A stretch of DNA of 64,000 bases. Source: Ovis canadensis (lineage: Eukaryota; Chordata; Mammalia; Artiodactyla; Bovidae). The first letter of the stretch is position 1. Each line of letters starts with the position of its first letter. The stretch is from contig NC_091247.1 of NCBI RefSeq assembly GCF_042477335.2, forward strand, positions 224,402,001-224,466,000, read 5' to 3'. Shown here piece by piece: positions 36,265 through 47,100 of this stretch. The position numbers and the translations under genes are program-made. The notes below the pieces were generated by a model, which had not been told where the DNA came from, did no database searches, and saw nothing but the letters and a program-made list of their open reading frames with translations.

Positions 36265-36481
36265 TGTGTGTACATGCTCACTTATGTCTGATTCTTTGTG
36301 ACTCCCTGGACTGTAGTCCATGAGGTTCCTCTGTCCATGTGATTTTCCAGGCAAGGATTCTGGAGTGGGTTGCCATTTCCTCCTCCAGGGGATCTTCCTG
36401 ACCCAGGGATCAAACTTTCATCTCTTGGGTCTCCTGTGTTGATAGGCAGATTCTTTACCACTGCACTATCTGGGAAGCCCC
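36265..36481 (-). repeat. Bov-tA SINE
   Basis: BovA body then tRNA-derived head in minus orientation, 420 bp before the C22orf46-like promoter. Confidence 0.86.
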
Positions 36482-36899
36482 AGGGACGACTTACAACCTA
36501 GAAATTAAGGAGTTAAGGCCTGGCCCATTCTGATTGGCTGATGACCCTGCCTGCTCTGTTATTCAATATTTTGAACATAACCTTTGGGTGAAAGTCTTCA
36601 GGATAGCATTTATATTCCTATCAACACTGATCCTGAGTTGGGAAAGTAATCCCCCAACAAAAAAATCAGGATATGCTGGGTTGTTAAACAGGAACACATA
36701 TGTTCGTTAGGGTGTTCATTAAGTGTTTGGTATTAGATACCTGAAGGACAAATGGATGAAAGTATCCCATAGGAAGAAAGAAATCCAACAGACTGCAGTT
36801 TCCATCCCTCCATCAACATGGGGGGAACATAATCTCTTCACTCCAGAGGGCAAGGTGTTTAAGTTCTTCTTCCTCTTAATTCCTTTTGGGCCGTTTCCC

Positions 36900-37115
36900 G
36901 GTGTTGTCCTCATCTATACTGTGGACATATAAGCCAGCTCTGATGTCACGTGCAGCAGCTGGAGCTAAGGCCGCAGCATCAGAAGCCTTTGTGAGGTGGC
37001 CTTAGTGACAGCGGTTCTGTGAGGCAGGGGGTACCCCGCCCCGCGGTGGCTAGGTCAGCCGTATCAGCCCTGCCCTCCACCTCCAGAACACCACCTGCCT
37101 GACCTAAACCGTGTC
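36900..37115 (+). promoter_or_regulatory. Upstream region and 5' UTR of the C22orf46-like gene
   Basis: Unique DNA sits between a Bov-tA SINE (ends ~36481) and the ATG at 37116. A TATA-like ACATATAAG lies at 36925-36933, and the 160 bp before the ATG are GC-rich with a few CpGs. This resembles a single-start, tissue-restricted promoter more than a CpG-island one. Assignment is by position only. Confidence 0.35.
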
Positions 37116-37331
37116 ATGTTGCTGCCCCTCCTGGGCGCCTGTGCTGTCGTGGGGCCGTTCCGGGGTCCTGAGTGGGAGCCGGTGCGGGGCCTGGTCTCTG
37201 AGGATCGCAGCTGCAGGGACCCTCGGTGCTGTGGCAACCTGCTTGTCCTCTGCCTCTTTCTGATCTGGCAGGTCCGGCACTACTGGCATCAGGTCACCAG
37301 GACCCACCGCAGCATGAGGAAGTTTATCAAG
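37116..37331 (+). CDS. C22orf46: C22orf46-like exon 1 (membrane-anchor exon)
   Basis: 72 codons from ATG. It begins MLLPLLGACAVVGPF and has a Cys pair before a ~14-residue hydrophobic core, then WQVRHYWHQVTRTHRS. The donor GTGAGG is at 37332. Confidence 0.85.
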
Positions 37332-40300
37332 GTGAGGGGGTCCCACCCACCTCTTTCCCTCCACACCATGATTGTGTCAGTCGTTTGTTACAGGGACCCT
37401 GTTCTATGCCCTGTGTACCAGAGGTGGATTCAGGCTGAACTCTGATGAACTCAGAAAGAGCATTTTCTTGCCTCAAAGCCAGCAGTCACCCTGGACTTCT
37501 CTCTCCCTCATGCCACGTTTTCAATCCACCTGCAAGTCCTATGGGCTCTACTTGCAAACCATAGCTCAAATCTGATCATTTCTCAAACCCTCACCACATC
37601 CTTTTGCACTATAGGTACCACCTTCTGCCTGGTTCCTGCCTCCTCTCTCACCCAACCATGGAGCTCAGTGCTCCATGCAGCCAAGAGAATCAACTTCTGT
37701 CTCTTTTTAAAATTTTTCATCCAAGGATAATACATACATACAGATTATAAGTGTGTATTTTAATTTTTTTAAATTTTATTTTAAAAATTTATCATCTCAA
37801 CTATTTAATATACATATGTATATTTTGTATACTTATATGTACATATGTTGTATATTTATTTATTTGGGGCTGCATTGTGTCTTAGTTGTGGCATGCGGAA
37901 TCTTTCACTGTGGTGTGCAGCCTCTTCATTGTGGTGCTTGGTTTTCTCTCTAGTTGCGATTCCCCGGGCTCAAGAGCCCCCCAGGCTCAGTAGTTGTGAC
38001 AAGCAGGCTTAGTTGCCCTGCGGCATGTGGGAATCTTAGTTTCCCCAACCAGGGATCAAACCCGAGTCCCCTGCATTGGAAGGTGGATTCTTAACCACTG
38101 GACCACTAAGGAAGTCCCAGATTATAAGTGAATTTTTGCAAACTGAACACATCCAGGTGCAGCATTGGATTAAGAAAACAGACCACTACCAGCAGCTCAG
38201 AAGCTTGCAGACACCACTCCGCTGATTTCTAAAAGCATTAGACTGGTGTTGCCCATATGGCATCATGCAGTAAATATTCCTTTGCACCTGGTTTAGGCCT
38301 AACATTATGTTCATGAGAAAGAACAAACTTTTAAAAACAGATCATAACACTTTGCCACTCAAGACTTTGCAACAACTCATGGATATATTTCCAGTCAAAC
38401 TCAGAACAAAATCTAACTCCTAACCACAACTCCAAAGCTTGGAATAATCTGTTCCGCATTTCTCTCTGACCTCATCTCCTTGCGCTGTCTTCCTCACGCA
38501 CTCGTTCCATTCTGACTACACGGCCTCCTAGCTGTTCTTATACAAACGACCCTGTTCCATCCGCAGGGCCTTTGCATGAATGTCTCCTCACCTACAAGGT
38601 TCTTTCTTCAGATATCACTTGGTTTGTCCCTTGCTTCATTCAGGTCTCCAGTCAAACATCACCGCCTCTGAGAGGATTCTCTGACAAAAGGCGCTAACCC
38701 CATCCCCACTCTAGCTTTTATCTCCTTTAGAACACTTTTTGATGCCTAACATCATGTTGTATACTTTGGTTATTGTGTTTCCAAGTCTGGAAGACAGCTC
38801 CCAACAAAGACTTTCTGTCTTGTGCATGCTGGTACATCCAGTACCTAGAACAGTGCGTGGCCTGGAATAAACTCTCTATCTTTCTTTCTTGAGTATTCTC
38901 TTTTCTATAAGTTTAATTAGTTAATTAACTTTGCTGTGCTGGGTCTTGGTTGCTGCATGAGGACTTAGGAGTGGGGATTACTCTCTCGTTGCATTGTGTG
39001 GGCTTCTCATTGTGGTGGCTTGTTTTGTTTCAGAGCACAGGCTCTAGGCACACGGGCTTCAGAAGATGTGGTGCCCAGGCTCAGTTTCAGCCCGTGGGCT
39101 CTACAGCACAGGCTCAGCAGTTGTAGCGTAACAGCTTCGCTGTTCCTGTGGCATGTGGGATCTTCCCAGACCAGGGATCGAAGCCACATCCTCCGCACTG
39201 GCAGGCAGATCCCTATCCACTGTACCACCAGGGAAGTGTAAATGAATACTTTCTTGAATGACTATTTTCCTTAAGAGAAGTGACTCCCCATTTCCTGAAC
39301 CCCAGCATCCTCATCTGGATAATGAGGATTACAGCCCTGATCTGTGAGGATTAGATGAGATAAAGTAAATACAAAGATTTTTACTTCTCTGTTCTTACCT
39401 ACAGGTGCCACCGCAGAAGTGGGCAGTGCCCTCCATGAGACATGACACTTGTTTCAGACTGACCCCTGAATTCTTTCTCAGTCCTGGCAAGTTCAGGGGC
39501 CTGGATGCTCGTGCCCAACAACGGGCCCAAAGAAAGAGCAGGGAATACTGGAGGAGCCTCGAGGAATCATGGACCCAGTATCTGCTCTCTTGTCAGCACC
39601 CAAGTCACGCTTTACTGTGGGATGCCTACACCTCTTCTGATCACATCTTTTGTACCACCTCCTTTCCAAGCACCAGTATGCTACCTTGGGACAGTTCTTG
39701 GGAAGCATGGCAGGTACCCTGGTGTTATAGTGATGATCAGACTCACCTGATTTGCAAGCCACGGCCCCCTGCCCTGGACAGGTGCCAAAGGATGGAGCAG
39801 CTGTTGGTCCATCCCCAGGAAGAACTGGCACCACTGGAGCATATTGTCAGCATGAGATGCCACCCCACCTCCATGACCCCTCTCCCAAACCTCCCTTCAG
39901 CCCAGAGCTTGCCGTTTTGTTCCAGAGAGTTCCTACCGGTTCCTTCCAACCAACAAGTGGGAATGCCCACGTGGAAATCCTGGGGCTGCCCACAAGAGGC
40001 CTGCACACCAGGAACAGAAAACCGGACATTAAGTAGAGAGGCCAGTAGACAGACCCAGGCTCCAGGGTGGGCGAACCAGAGAGAGAGCAGAGGGGATGAT
40101 GCTTGGGAAATTCAGGCATCTGGAAGGCAACTGCCAATAAACTTTGGGATGGAGGACATGGCAGAGGGTAAGGTCCTGGACTGGGGTAGCCAGAGACTAG
40201 TAATAAGTAAGGCTGTTGGTGAGATCTTGACACCATGGTGGGAGAAGCAGGACCAGGTGCAAGTTGAAAGTAGAGCTGAAATTCTAGAACTGTGGAAGAA

Positions 40301-43300
40301 AAGTCCGGGGGAGGCTGGAGGTGAGAATCTTCCTGAAACCCAGGCATGTAGAGGAGAGAAAGTAGAACAGTTAAGATGTAAAATTGATGCAGAGACCCAA
40401 ACACAAATGTGGGAAACTCAGGATAGGAAAAGGGATAAGGATGCTATAGAGACCCAGTCTTTTGAGAACAAGAAGGAGGCCAGAGGAGAGGATGAAGGGA
40501 ACAGTGAGGCCCAAGTGTTGAGGAAGCAAGGCCAAACTGGAAGTGAGAATGGTGAGGATACCCAGCTCACAGGGTGGGGAAAACAAGAGCAGATTACAGG
40601 TGATACTAGTATAGAAATTCAGGTGGAAGAGAGGAGAAAAGAAGATCAGGGTGGAGGTGAGAATGCTATGCAAATCCAGATATCTGGGAAGGAGAACTTG
40701 GGAGAAGTGAAAAATGAGGATGGCATAGAAACCCAGGCCCTGGGGTGGGGAAAGCAGGAATGCGTTCAAAATGAGAACGTTACAGAGATCCAGACACCAG
40801 GGTGGGAGAAGCCGGATCAAGATGGAAGTGAGAAAGCTGGGAAGGTCCAAGTATGTAGGGCAGAGATCCAGAAACAACTAAGACATGAACTTCAAGTGGG
40901 GTGGAGTAATCAAGGTGTAAAAAGAGGGGGTGATGCTGGGGAAAGCCAGATATCTAGAAGGAACAGCCTTAGGGAGATAAGAGAGGAGGATTGGGTAGTG
41001 ATCCGGGCACAATGTTGGGGAGACCAGAAACCAGTAGCACGTGAAATTGACAGAGAATTCAAGACACCATGTTGGGGGAGTGAGGACCAGATTGGAGGTG
41101 AACATAGAGCAGAAATTCAGGCACTGGAGAAGAGAGGCCAGAGAAAGGACAGAGATGAAGATGATACAAACACCCTGGCATCAGAGGCAGAGAACCAGAG
41201 ACAATTAAGAGGTGTAACTCAGGTAGAGACTCATCCATCAGGGATGGGGAACCAAGAGCAGTTTGGAGATGAGACTAGTACAGATATCCAGGCAACGGGG
41301 ACGAAAAACCTGAGAGAGGTTAAAGGTGAAGATAGTAAGGAGACTCAGGAACTTAGGGAAGAAAACCAGTACCAGTTAAACAGTGAAATTAATGGAAATA
41401 TTCACATACCAAAGTGGAAGAATCAGGAACACATTAGAAGCAAGGATGGTAAAAATACCCAGAGGCAGTTCTCTGAGGCAGAGAACTGGGGAGAATTAGC
41501 AAGTAAAACTGATGTAGAAACTAATTCAGCAGAATGGAAGAAAGAGGAGAAGGCTGGAGGTGAGAATGGTGCAGAAATTCAAGCTCCAGAAAAGAGAAAC
41601 CAGAGAGAAGCTGGAGGTGAGGATGGTAGAGAGACCTGGACACCTGGAGAAGAAAGCCAGAGTCAGCTGAGAGATGACACGGATGAAAAGACTCATTTGT
41701 CAGACAGGAAGAACCACGAGCAGATGGGAGGTGAGAATGAAACAGAAATTCAGACACCAGAGAAGACAGACGAGAGAGAACCCGGAGCTGACGATGGTGT
41801 AGAAACCCAGAGACTTGAGAGAGAGAATGAAGGACAATTCGATGGTGAAACTGGATTGAGCCACTCACCAGGGGGAAGAAACTGGGAGCAGACTAGAGGA
41901 ATGGACAAGCCAGAAAATCCAACATCGGAGAAGAAGAGCCAGAGAGAGGTTGGAAGCAAGGATGGTAGAAATATTCAGAGACGTGGGGGAGGGAAGCAGA
42001 GACTGTTAAAAAGTAAGGTTAATGAAAACATCTGTTCACCAGAGTGGAAGAACCAGGAGCAGATTGGAGGTGAGAATGGTGCAGAAATTCAAATACAAGG
42101 GAAGAGTAACCTGAGAGGGATCACAGGTGATGATGGTAAAGAGACCCAGGCTCATGGTGGAGATTATCAGGGAGAGTTAAGAAGTGAAACCGATGGAGAG
42201 ATCCAGATTCAAGGGCAAGGAAACCAGAACACGGGTGGAGAGGAGGGTGCTGCGGAAATCGGGGATGTAGGGAGCCAGAGAAAGTGCAGAGCTGAGGATG
42301 CTGGAAAGCTTCGAGTGCCAAGGCAAGGAAACAAAGGGCAGGTCAGAGGAAAGGATGCTGCTGAAGGCCCTCTCCAAGTTGACTGTTACGGCGGTGACGG
42401 GCCCCCAGCCCTCACTGGCTCTGACTATGGGGCCATGGCCGTAGATCAGGAACAGGCTGTGGCCGCTGCTCCCCGTCCTGAGCTGAAGGCTCTCCCCGAC
42501 CAGAACGAACTCTTCCTGCTCGTCAGTGCAGAGGGGGAGCATTTGGCCAGCCAGAGCACGGCCACTGCTGGGAAACCAAGAGTCGATGTCATTCCAGCTT
42601 CCCGCGAAGCCAGACCTAAACCCCAGAGAAGCCGACAAAGGGACAGAAGAGTGGATCCAGGGAAGGCCGCTGACCGGACTGGACAGCTCCGGAACCCACA
42701 GTCTTTGGCTGCTCCCCTGGGCTTGCCTTCTGCCTGCTCCTCTGTCTCATGTGGCCACGCCCCCCAAGCCGCCACAGCTCCATTGGGTGGTCCCACTGCC
42801 CTCACTGTCCTGCCCAAGTGGCCAGTCCTCAAGAAGAGTCAGCGACAGCTCCTGGAGTCCCTTATGCGGCGGAAGATCGCCCACCTGAAGTGGGGCCTCC
42901 CCCGGCGGATCCTAGAGTCCTACACGCACTTTAATGTCTTAGGACCACGCCCACTGCCTCTTGCTGGGCAACGGCTCCCTGGTTGCACAGAGGGTTCCTT
43001 ACCACTGGCCTGTGAGTTGCAGGGGCAGCAGGAAAGTAAGGCCCAGGGCTCCAGGCCAGGCCTTAAGTCCCAGAAGTTTCGGCCTCACGGGGGGAAAAGC
43101 TCAAAACCTACACAGGCCAGAGCTCTAGAGAAGCCTACCCGGTCCGGGTCGGAGCCAATGGGCAGTTCTATCCCTCCTGTAAAGCCTAAGAGAGTCAGAC
43201 CACCAGGGGGCGCCAGAGAACCACAGGATGTCCAGAAAGAGGCTGCTCCCAGGGCGGAGCTCATGGCTTCCAGGAACCCCAGGCCCGCTGCAGAATCTAG

Positions 43301-43952
43301 CAGCGGATGGGGCCAAGAAAGGGTCCAAGAACCTTCCAGTGAGAACAGCAGGGGGAGAAAGATCAGGCCGGGGATCTCCCGGATGGCAGAGAAGGCTTCC
43401 CGCAGAATGAGGATCTCATACCCCAGGGCAGGCTACGACCACTGGAGGAGGGAACACACATCTCAGAAGCTTCTCAGATTCCAGTGTCAGCAGCCCTCAC
43501 ACAGAAGAGGAAGCCTGGAACCTGAGGAACGCAGAGGGGCTGGGCAGCAGCCTTCCTCCTGTTCCACAGACACCTTCAGCTTCAAAAGGAGTCTCCACTC
43601 TGCTGCGGCAAGGCTGAGCATGACCTTTCTGAACAAGAGCTCCCGGTCGCCACACTTGGCCAAGGCCCAGCACTCAGCCCCCAACCTGAGTGTGAGAGAT
43701 CCTGGTCCTATGCCGCTTCCCAGAGTGAGTGCCTCACATGCCAGGGAGGGCAGCATCAGAGTCCACACTTCTCTGAAGAGGGACCTTCAGCCACCAGGTC
43801 ACTGCGGTGCTGGGGCTCCTCTTCTCAAGAGAGAAGAACTGGAGGAAATTGAGAACCCACATGGGGCCCTATGGAATCCACCAGCCCCCAGAAAGTCTGG
43901 TTTGATGAAATCTTTGAGGGGTTTTCTGCTCCAGCATGGCTTTGGGAAGTAG
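37116..43952 (+). CDS. C22orf46: C22orf46-like two-exon gene with large repeat-containing exon
   Basis: Two exons, 37116-37331 and 39405-43952, join in phase 0 (AAG|GTGAGG donor; TACCTACAG acceptor) to give about 1,587 residues. Exon 1 has a hydrophobic segment (NLLVLCLFLIWQV) followed by basic residues, a likely single-pass or signal-anchor helix. Exon 2 opens with a conserved-looking region (KWAVPSMRHDTCFRLTPEFF...) and then carries about 37 tandem 19-residue repeats (40263-42380), rich in Glu, Gln, Gly and Asn. It ends in a basic, low-complexity tail containing LLESLMRRKIAHLKWGLPRR. Position between SNU13 and MEI1, and the exon 1 sequence, match human C22orf46, which is much shorter or annotated as a pseudogene. 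AATAAA is at 44040-44045. Function is unknown; the WGLP motif and exon plan suggest a SPATA31/FAM205-like testis protein (inference). A 4.5-kb open frame argues for selection. Confidence 0.85.
37754..38117 (-). repeat. CHR-type SINE with 13-bp TSD
   Basis: Flanked by CAGATTATAAGTG at 37741-37753 and 38118-38130. It sits in the C22orf46-like intron. Confidence 0.86.
38340..38890 (+). repeat. L2-like fragment
   Basis: ACCTCATCTCCTTGCGCTG... CAGGGCCTTTGCATGAATG... resembles the L2 3' region. Confidence 0.55.
38925..39237 (-). repeat. CHR-type SINE
   Basis: TTTGCTGTGCTGGGTCTTGG to CACTGTACCACCAGGGAAG, ending 168 bp before exon 2 of the C22orf46-like gene. Confidence 0.84.
39405..43952 (+). CDS. 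C22orf46: C22orf46-like exon 2 (1,515 codons)
   Basis: The acceptor CTACAG ends at 39404. The frame stays open for 1,515 codons to TAG at 43950-43952. The first residue in this frame is Val (GTG), so no new start is needed. Parts: unique N-terminal ~285 codons, 19-residue repeat array, and basic Ser/Arg/Pro-rich C-terminus ending LRGFLLQHGFGK. Confidence 0.85.
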   Translation: MPPQKWAVPSMRHDTCFRLTPEFFLSPGKFRGLDARAQQRAQRKSREYWRSLEESWTQYLLSCQHPSHALLWDAYTSSDHIFCTTSFPSTSMLPWDSSWEAWQVPWCYSDDQTHLICKPRPPALDRCQRMEQLLVHPQEELAPLEHIVSMRCHPTSMTPLPNLPSAQSLPFCSREFLPVPSNQQVGMPTWKSWGCPQEACTPGTENRTLSREASRQTQAPGWANQRESRGDDAWEIQASGRQLPINFGMEDMAEGKVLDWGSQRLVISKAVGEILTPWWEKQDQVQVESRAEILELWKKSPGEAGGENLPETQACRGEKVEQLRCKIDAETQTQMWETQDRKRDKDAIETQSFENKKEARGEDEGNSEAQVLRKQGQTGSENGEDTQLTGWGKQEQITGDTSIEIQVEERRKEDQGGGENAMQIQISGKENLGEVKNEDGIETQALGWGKQECVQNENVTEIQTPGWEKPDQDGSEKAGKVQVCRAEIQKQLRHELQVGWSNQGVKRGGDAGESQISRRNSLREIREEDWVVIRAQCWGDQKPVAREIDREFKTPCWGSEDQIGGEHRAEIQALEKRGQRKDRDEDDTNTLASEAENQRQLRGVTQVETHPSGMGNQEQFGDETSTDIQATGTKNLREVKGEDSKETQELREENQYQLNSEINGNIHIPKWKNQEHIRSKDGKNTQRQFSEAENWGELASKTDVETNSAEWKKEEKAGGENGAEIQAPEKRNQREAGGEDGRETWTPGEESQSQLRDDTDEKTHLSDRKNHEQMGGENETEIQTPEKTDEREPGADDGVETQRLERENEGQFDGETGLSHSPGGRNWEQTRGMDKPENPTSEKKSQREVGSKDGRNIQRRGGGKQRLLKSKVNENICSPEWKNQEQIGGENGAEIQIQGKSNLRGITGDDGKETQAHGGDYQGELRSETDGEIQIQGQGNQNTGGEEGAAEIGDVGSQRKCRAEDAGKLRVPRQGNKGQVRGKDAAEGPLQVDCYGGDGPPALTGSDYGAMAVDQEQAVAAAPRPELKALPDQNELFLLVSAEGEHLASQSTATAGKPRVDVIPASREARPKPQRSRQRDRRVDPGKAADRTGQLRNPQSLAAPLGLPSACSSVSCGHAPQAATAPLGGPTALTVLPKWPVLKKSQRQLLESLMRRKIAHLKWGLPRRILESYTHFNVLGPRPLPLAGQRLPGCTEGSLPLACELQGQQESKAQGSRPGLKSQKFRPHGGKSSKPTQARALEKPTRSGSEPMGSSIPPVKPKRVRPPGGAREPQDVQKEAAPRAELMASRNPRPAAESSSGWGQERVQEPSSENSRGRKIRPGISRMAEKASRRMRISYPRAGYDHWRREHTSQKLLRFQCQQPSHRRGSLEPEERRGAGQQPSSCSTDTFSFKRSLHSAAARLSMTFLNKSSRSPHLAKAQHSAPNLSVRDPGPMPLPRVSASHAREGSIRVHTSLKRDLQPPGHCGAGAPLLKREELEEIENPHGALWNPPAPRKSGLMKSLRGFLLQHGFGK
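40263..42380 (+). repeat. Coding tandem repeat, 57-bp unit (19 residues), ~37 copies
   Basis: Translated units align as 19-mers, for example GGENGAEIQAPEKRNQREA, GGEDGRETWTPGEESQSQL and RDDTDEKTHLSDRKNHEQM. The three types recur in order, so the higher-order unit is ~57 residues (171 bp). A few units vary in length (15, 17, 18 or 21 residues), always in whole codons. Copies are well diverged, so the array is old. Codon-preserving length changes imply it has been translated throughout. Confidence 0.9.
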
Positions 43953-44060
43953 GCTGAGGGCACAGAGTCTTCAAAACACATCCAGAGAAGGCATGAGAGT
44001 GGTCTGCTAACCGCTAAAGGGGATGATAAAATAACCTCTAATAAAATTGGTTATTTAAGC
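43953..44060 (+). other. C22orf46: C22orf46-like 3' UTR with AATAAA
   Basis: A short tail follows the stop codon. AATAAA lies at 44040-44045, about 90 nt after the stop, so cleavage is likely near 44060. Confidence 0.7.
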
Positions 44061-44183
44061 CCTGTGAGGGTTCTGATTTCTTCGATGCATGTTTTATAAG
44101 TGCCTCTTTTGGGGATGGGATACCATATGGGTGGGATAGTTGCTCTATGGTTTTGAAGGTTTGGGAATGTGGGTCAGCCCAAT

Positions 44184-47100
44184 CAGTTCAGTTCAGTTCA
44201 ATCGCTCAGTCGTGTCCGACTCCTTGCGATCCCATGAATCGCAGCACGCTAGGCCTCCCTGTCCATTGCCATCTCTTGGAGTTCACTCAGACTCACGTCC
44301 ATTGAGTCTGTGATGCCATCCAGCCATCTCATCCTCGGTCGTCCCCTTCTCCTCCTGCCCCCAATCCCTCCCAGCAACAGAGTCTTTTCCAATGAGTCAA
44401 CTCTTCACATGAGGTGGCCAAAGTACTGGAGCTTCAGCTTTAGCATCATTCCTTCCAAAGAAATCCCAGGGTTGATCTCCTTCAGAATGCACTGGTTGGA
44501 TCTCCTTGCAGTCCAAGGGACCCTCAAGAGTCTTCTCCAACACCACAGTTCAAAAGCATCAATTCTTCTGCACTCAGCCTTCTTCACGGTCCAACTCTCA
44601 CATCCATACATGACCACAGGAAAAACCATAGCCTTGACTAGACGGACCTTAGTCGGCAAAGTAATGGCTCTGCTTTTGAATATGCTATCTAGGTTCGTCA
44701 TAACTTTTCTTCCAAGGAGTAAACATCTTTTAATTTCATGGCTGCAGTCACCATCTGCAGTGATTTTGGAGCCCAGAACAATAAAGTCTGACACTGTTTC
44801 CCCATCTATTTCCCATGAAGTGATGGGACCGGATGCCATGATCTTCGTTTTTTGAATGTTGAGCTTTAAGCCAACTTTTTCGCTCCCCTCTTTTCCTTTC
44901 ATCAAGAGGCTTTTTAGTTCCTCTTCACTTTCTGCCATAAGGGTGGTGCCATCTGCATGTCTGAGGTTATTGATATTTCTCCCGGCAATCTTGATTCCAG
45001 CTTGTGTTTCTTCCAGTCCAGCGTTTCTCATGATGTACTCTGCATATAAGCAGGGTGACAATATACAGCCTTGATGTACTTGATGTACTCCTTTTCCTAT
45101 TTGGAACCAGTCTGTTGCTCCATGTCCAGTTCTAACTGTTGCTTCCTGACCTGCATACAGATTTCTCAAGAGGCAGGTCAGGTGGTCTGGTATTCCCATC
45201 TCTTTCAGAATTTTCCACAGCTTATTGTGATCCACACAGTCAAAGGCTTTGGCATAGTCAATAAAGCAGAAATAGATGTTTTTCTGGCACTCTCTTGCTT
45301 TTTCCATGATCCAGCGGATGTTGGCACTTTGATCTCTGGTTCCTCTGCCTTTTCTAAAACCAGATTGAACATCAGGAAGTTCACGGTTCACATATTGCTG
45401 AAGCCTGGCTTGGAGAATTTTGAGCATTACTTTACTAGCATGTGAGATGAGTGCAGTTGTGTGGTAGTTTGAGCATTCTTTGGCATTGCCTTTCTTTGGG
45501 ATTGGAATGAACACTGCCCTTTTCCAGTCCTGTGGCCACTGCTGAGTTTTCCAAATTTGCTGGCATATTGAGTGCAGCACTTTCACAGTATCATCTTTCA
45601 GTATTTGAAACAGCTCAGCTGGAATTCCATCTAGCTTTGTTCGTAGTGATGCTTTCTAAGGCCCACTTGACGTCACATTCCAAGATGTCTGGCTCTAGAT
45701 GAGTGATCACATCATCATGATTATCTGGGTCACGAAGATCTTTTTTGTACAGTTCTTCCGTGTATTCTTGCCACCTCTTCTTAATATCTTCTGCTTCTGT
45801 TAGGTCCATACCATTTCTGTCCTTTATTGAGCCCATCTTTGCATGAAATGCTCCCTTGGTATCTCTAATTTTCTTAAAGAGATCTCTAGTCTTTCCCATT
45901 CTGTTGTTTTCCTCTATTTCTTTGCATTGATCGCTGAAGAAGGCTTTCTTATCTCTTCTTGCTATTCTTTGGAACTCTGCATTCAGATGCTTATATCTTT
46001 CCTTTTCTCCTTTGCTTTTCACTTCTCTTCTTTTCACAGCTATTTGTAAGGCCTCCCCAGACAGCCATTTTGCTTTTTTGCATTTCTTTTCCATGGGGAT
46101 GGTCTTGATCCCTGTCTCCTGTACAATGTCATGAACCTCATTTCATAGTTCATCAGGCACTCTATCAGATCTAGGCCCTTAAATCTATTTCTCACTTCCA
46201 CTGTATAATCATAAGGGATTTAATTTAGATCACACCTGAATGGTCTAGCGGTTTTCCCTACTTTCTTCAATTTGAGTCTGAATTTGGTAATAAGGAGTTC
46301 ATGATCTGAGCCATAGTCAGTTCCTGGTCTTGTTTTTGTTGACTGTATAGAGCTTCTCCATCTTTGGCTGCAAAGAATATAATCAATCTGATTTCGGTGT
46401 TGCCCATCTGGTGATGTCCATGTGTAGAGTCTTCTGTTGTGTTGTTGGAAGAGGGTGTTTGCTATGATCAGTGCATTTTCTTGGCAAAACTCTATTAGTC
46501 TTTGCCCTGCTTCATTCTGCATTCCAAGGCCAAATTTGCCTGTTACTCCAGGTGTTTCTTGACTTCCTACTTTTGCATTCCAGTTCCCTATAATGAAAAG
46601 GACATCTTTTTAGGGTGTTAGTTCTAAAAGGTCTTGTAGGTCTTCATAAAACCATTCAACTTCAGCTTCTTCAGCATTACTGGTTGGGGCATAGACTTGG
46701 ATAACTGTGATATTGAATGGTTTGCCTTGGAGATGAACAGAGATCATTCTGTCATTTTTGAGATTGCATCCAAGTACTGCATTTTGGACTCTTTTGTTGA
46801 CCATGATGGCTACTCCATTTCTTCTGAGGGATTCCTGCCCGCAGTAGTAGATATAATGGTCATCTGAGTTAAATTCACCCATTCCAGTCCATTTTAGTTC
46901 GCTGATTCCTAGAATGTCAACGTTCACCCTTCCCATCTCTTGTTCGACCACTTCCAATTTGCCTTGATTCATGGACCTGACATTCCAGGTTCCTATGCAA
47001 TATTGCTCTTTACAGCATCGGACCTTGCTTATATCACCAGTCACATCCACAACTGGGTATCACCAGTCACATCCACAATTGGGTATTGTTTTTGCTTTGG

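Noticed and set aside
39847-40877. Antisense open frames of 168-185 codons across the C22orf46-like exon
   Set aside because: They are a by-product of repeat codon usage on the + strand; they have no splice or start context of their own.
40263-42380. CRISPR-like regular repeat
   Set aside because: It is a degenerate coding tandem repeat in a mammalian exon, without conserved repeats or unique spacers.
42526-42888. 120-codon + frame overlapping the C22orf46-like C-terminus
   Set aside because: It is a shadow frame; only the long frame continues from exon 1 in phase.
44405-45586. 393-codon minus-strand reverse transcriptase frame (and similar at 12082, 26106, 47783) as host genes
   Set aside because: These are pieces of BovB retrotransposons with truncations, frameshifts and target-site duplications.
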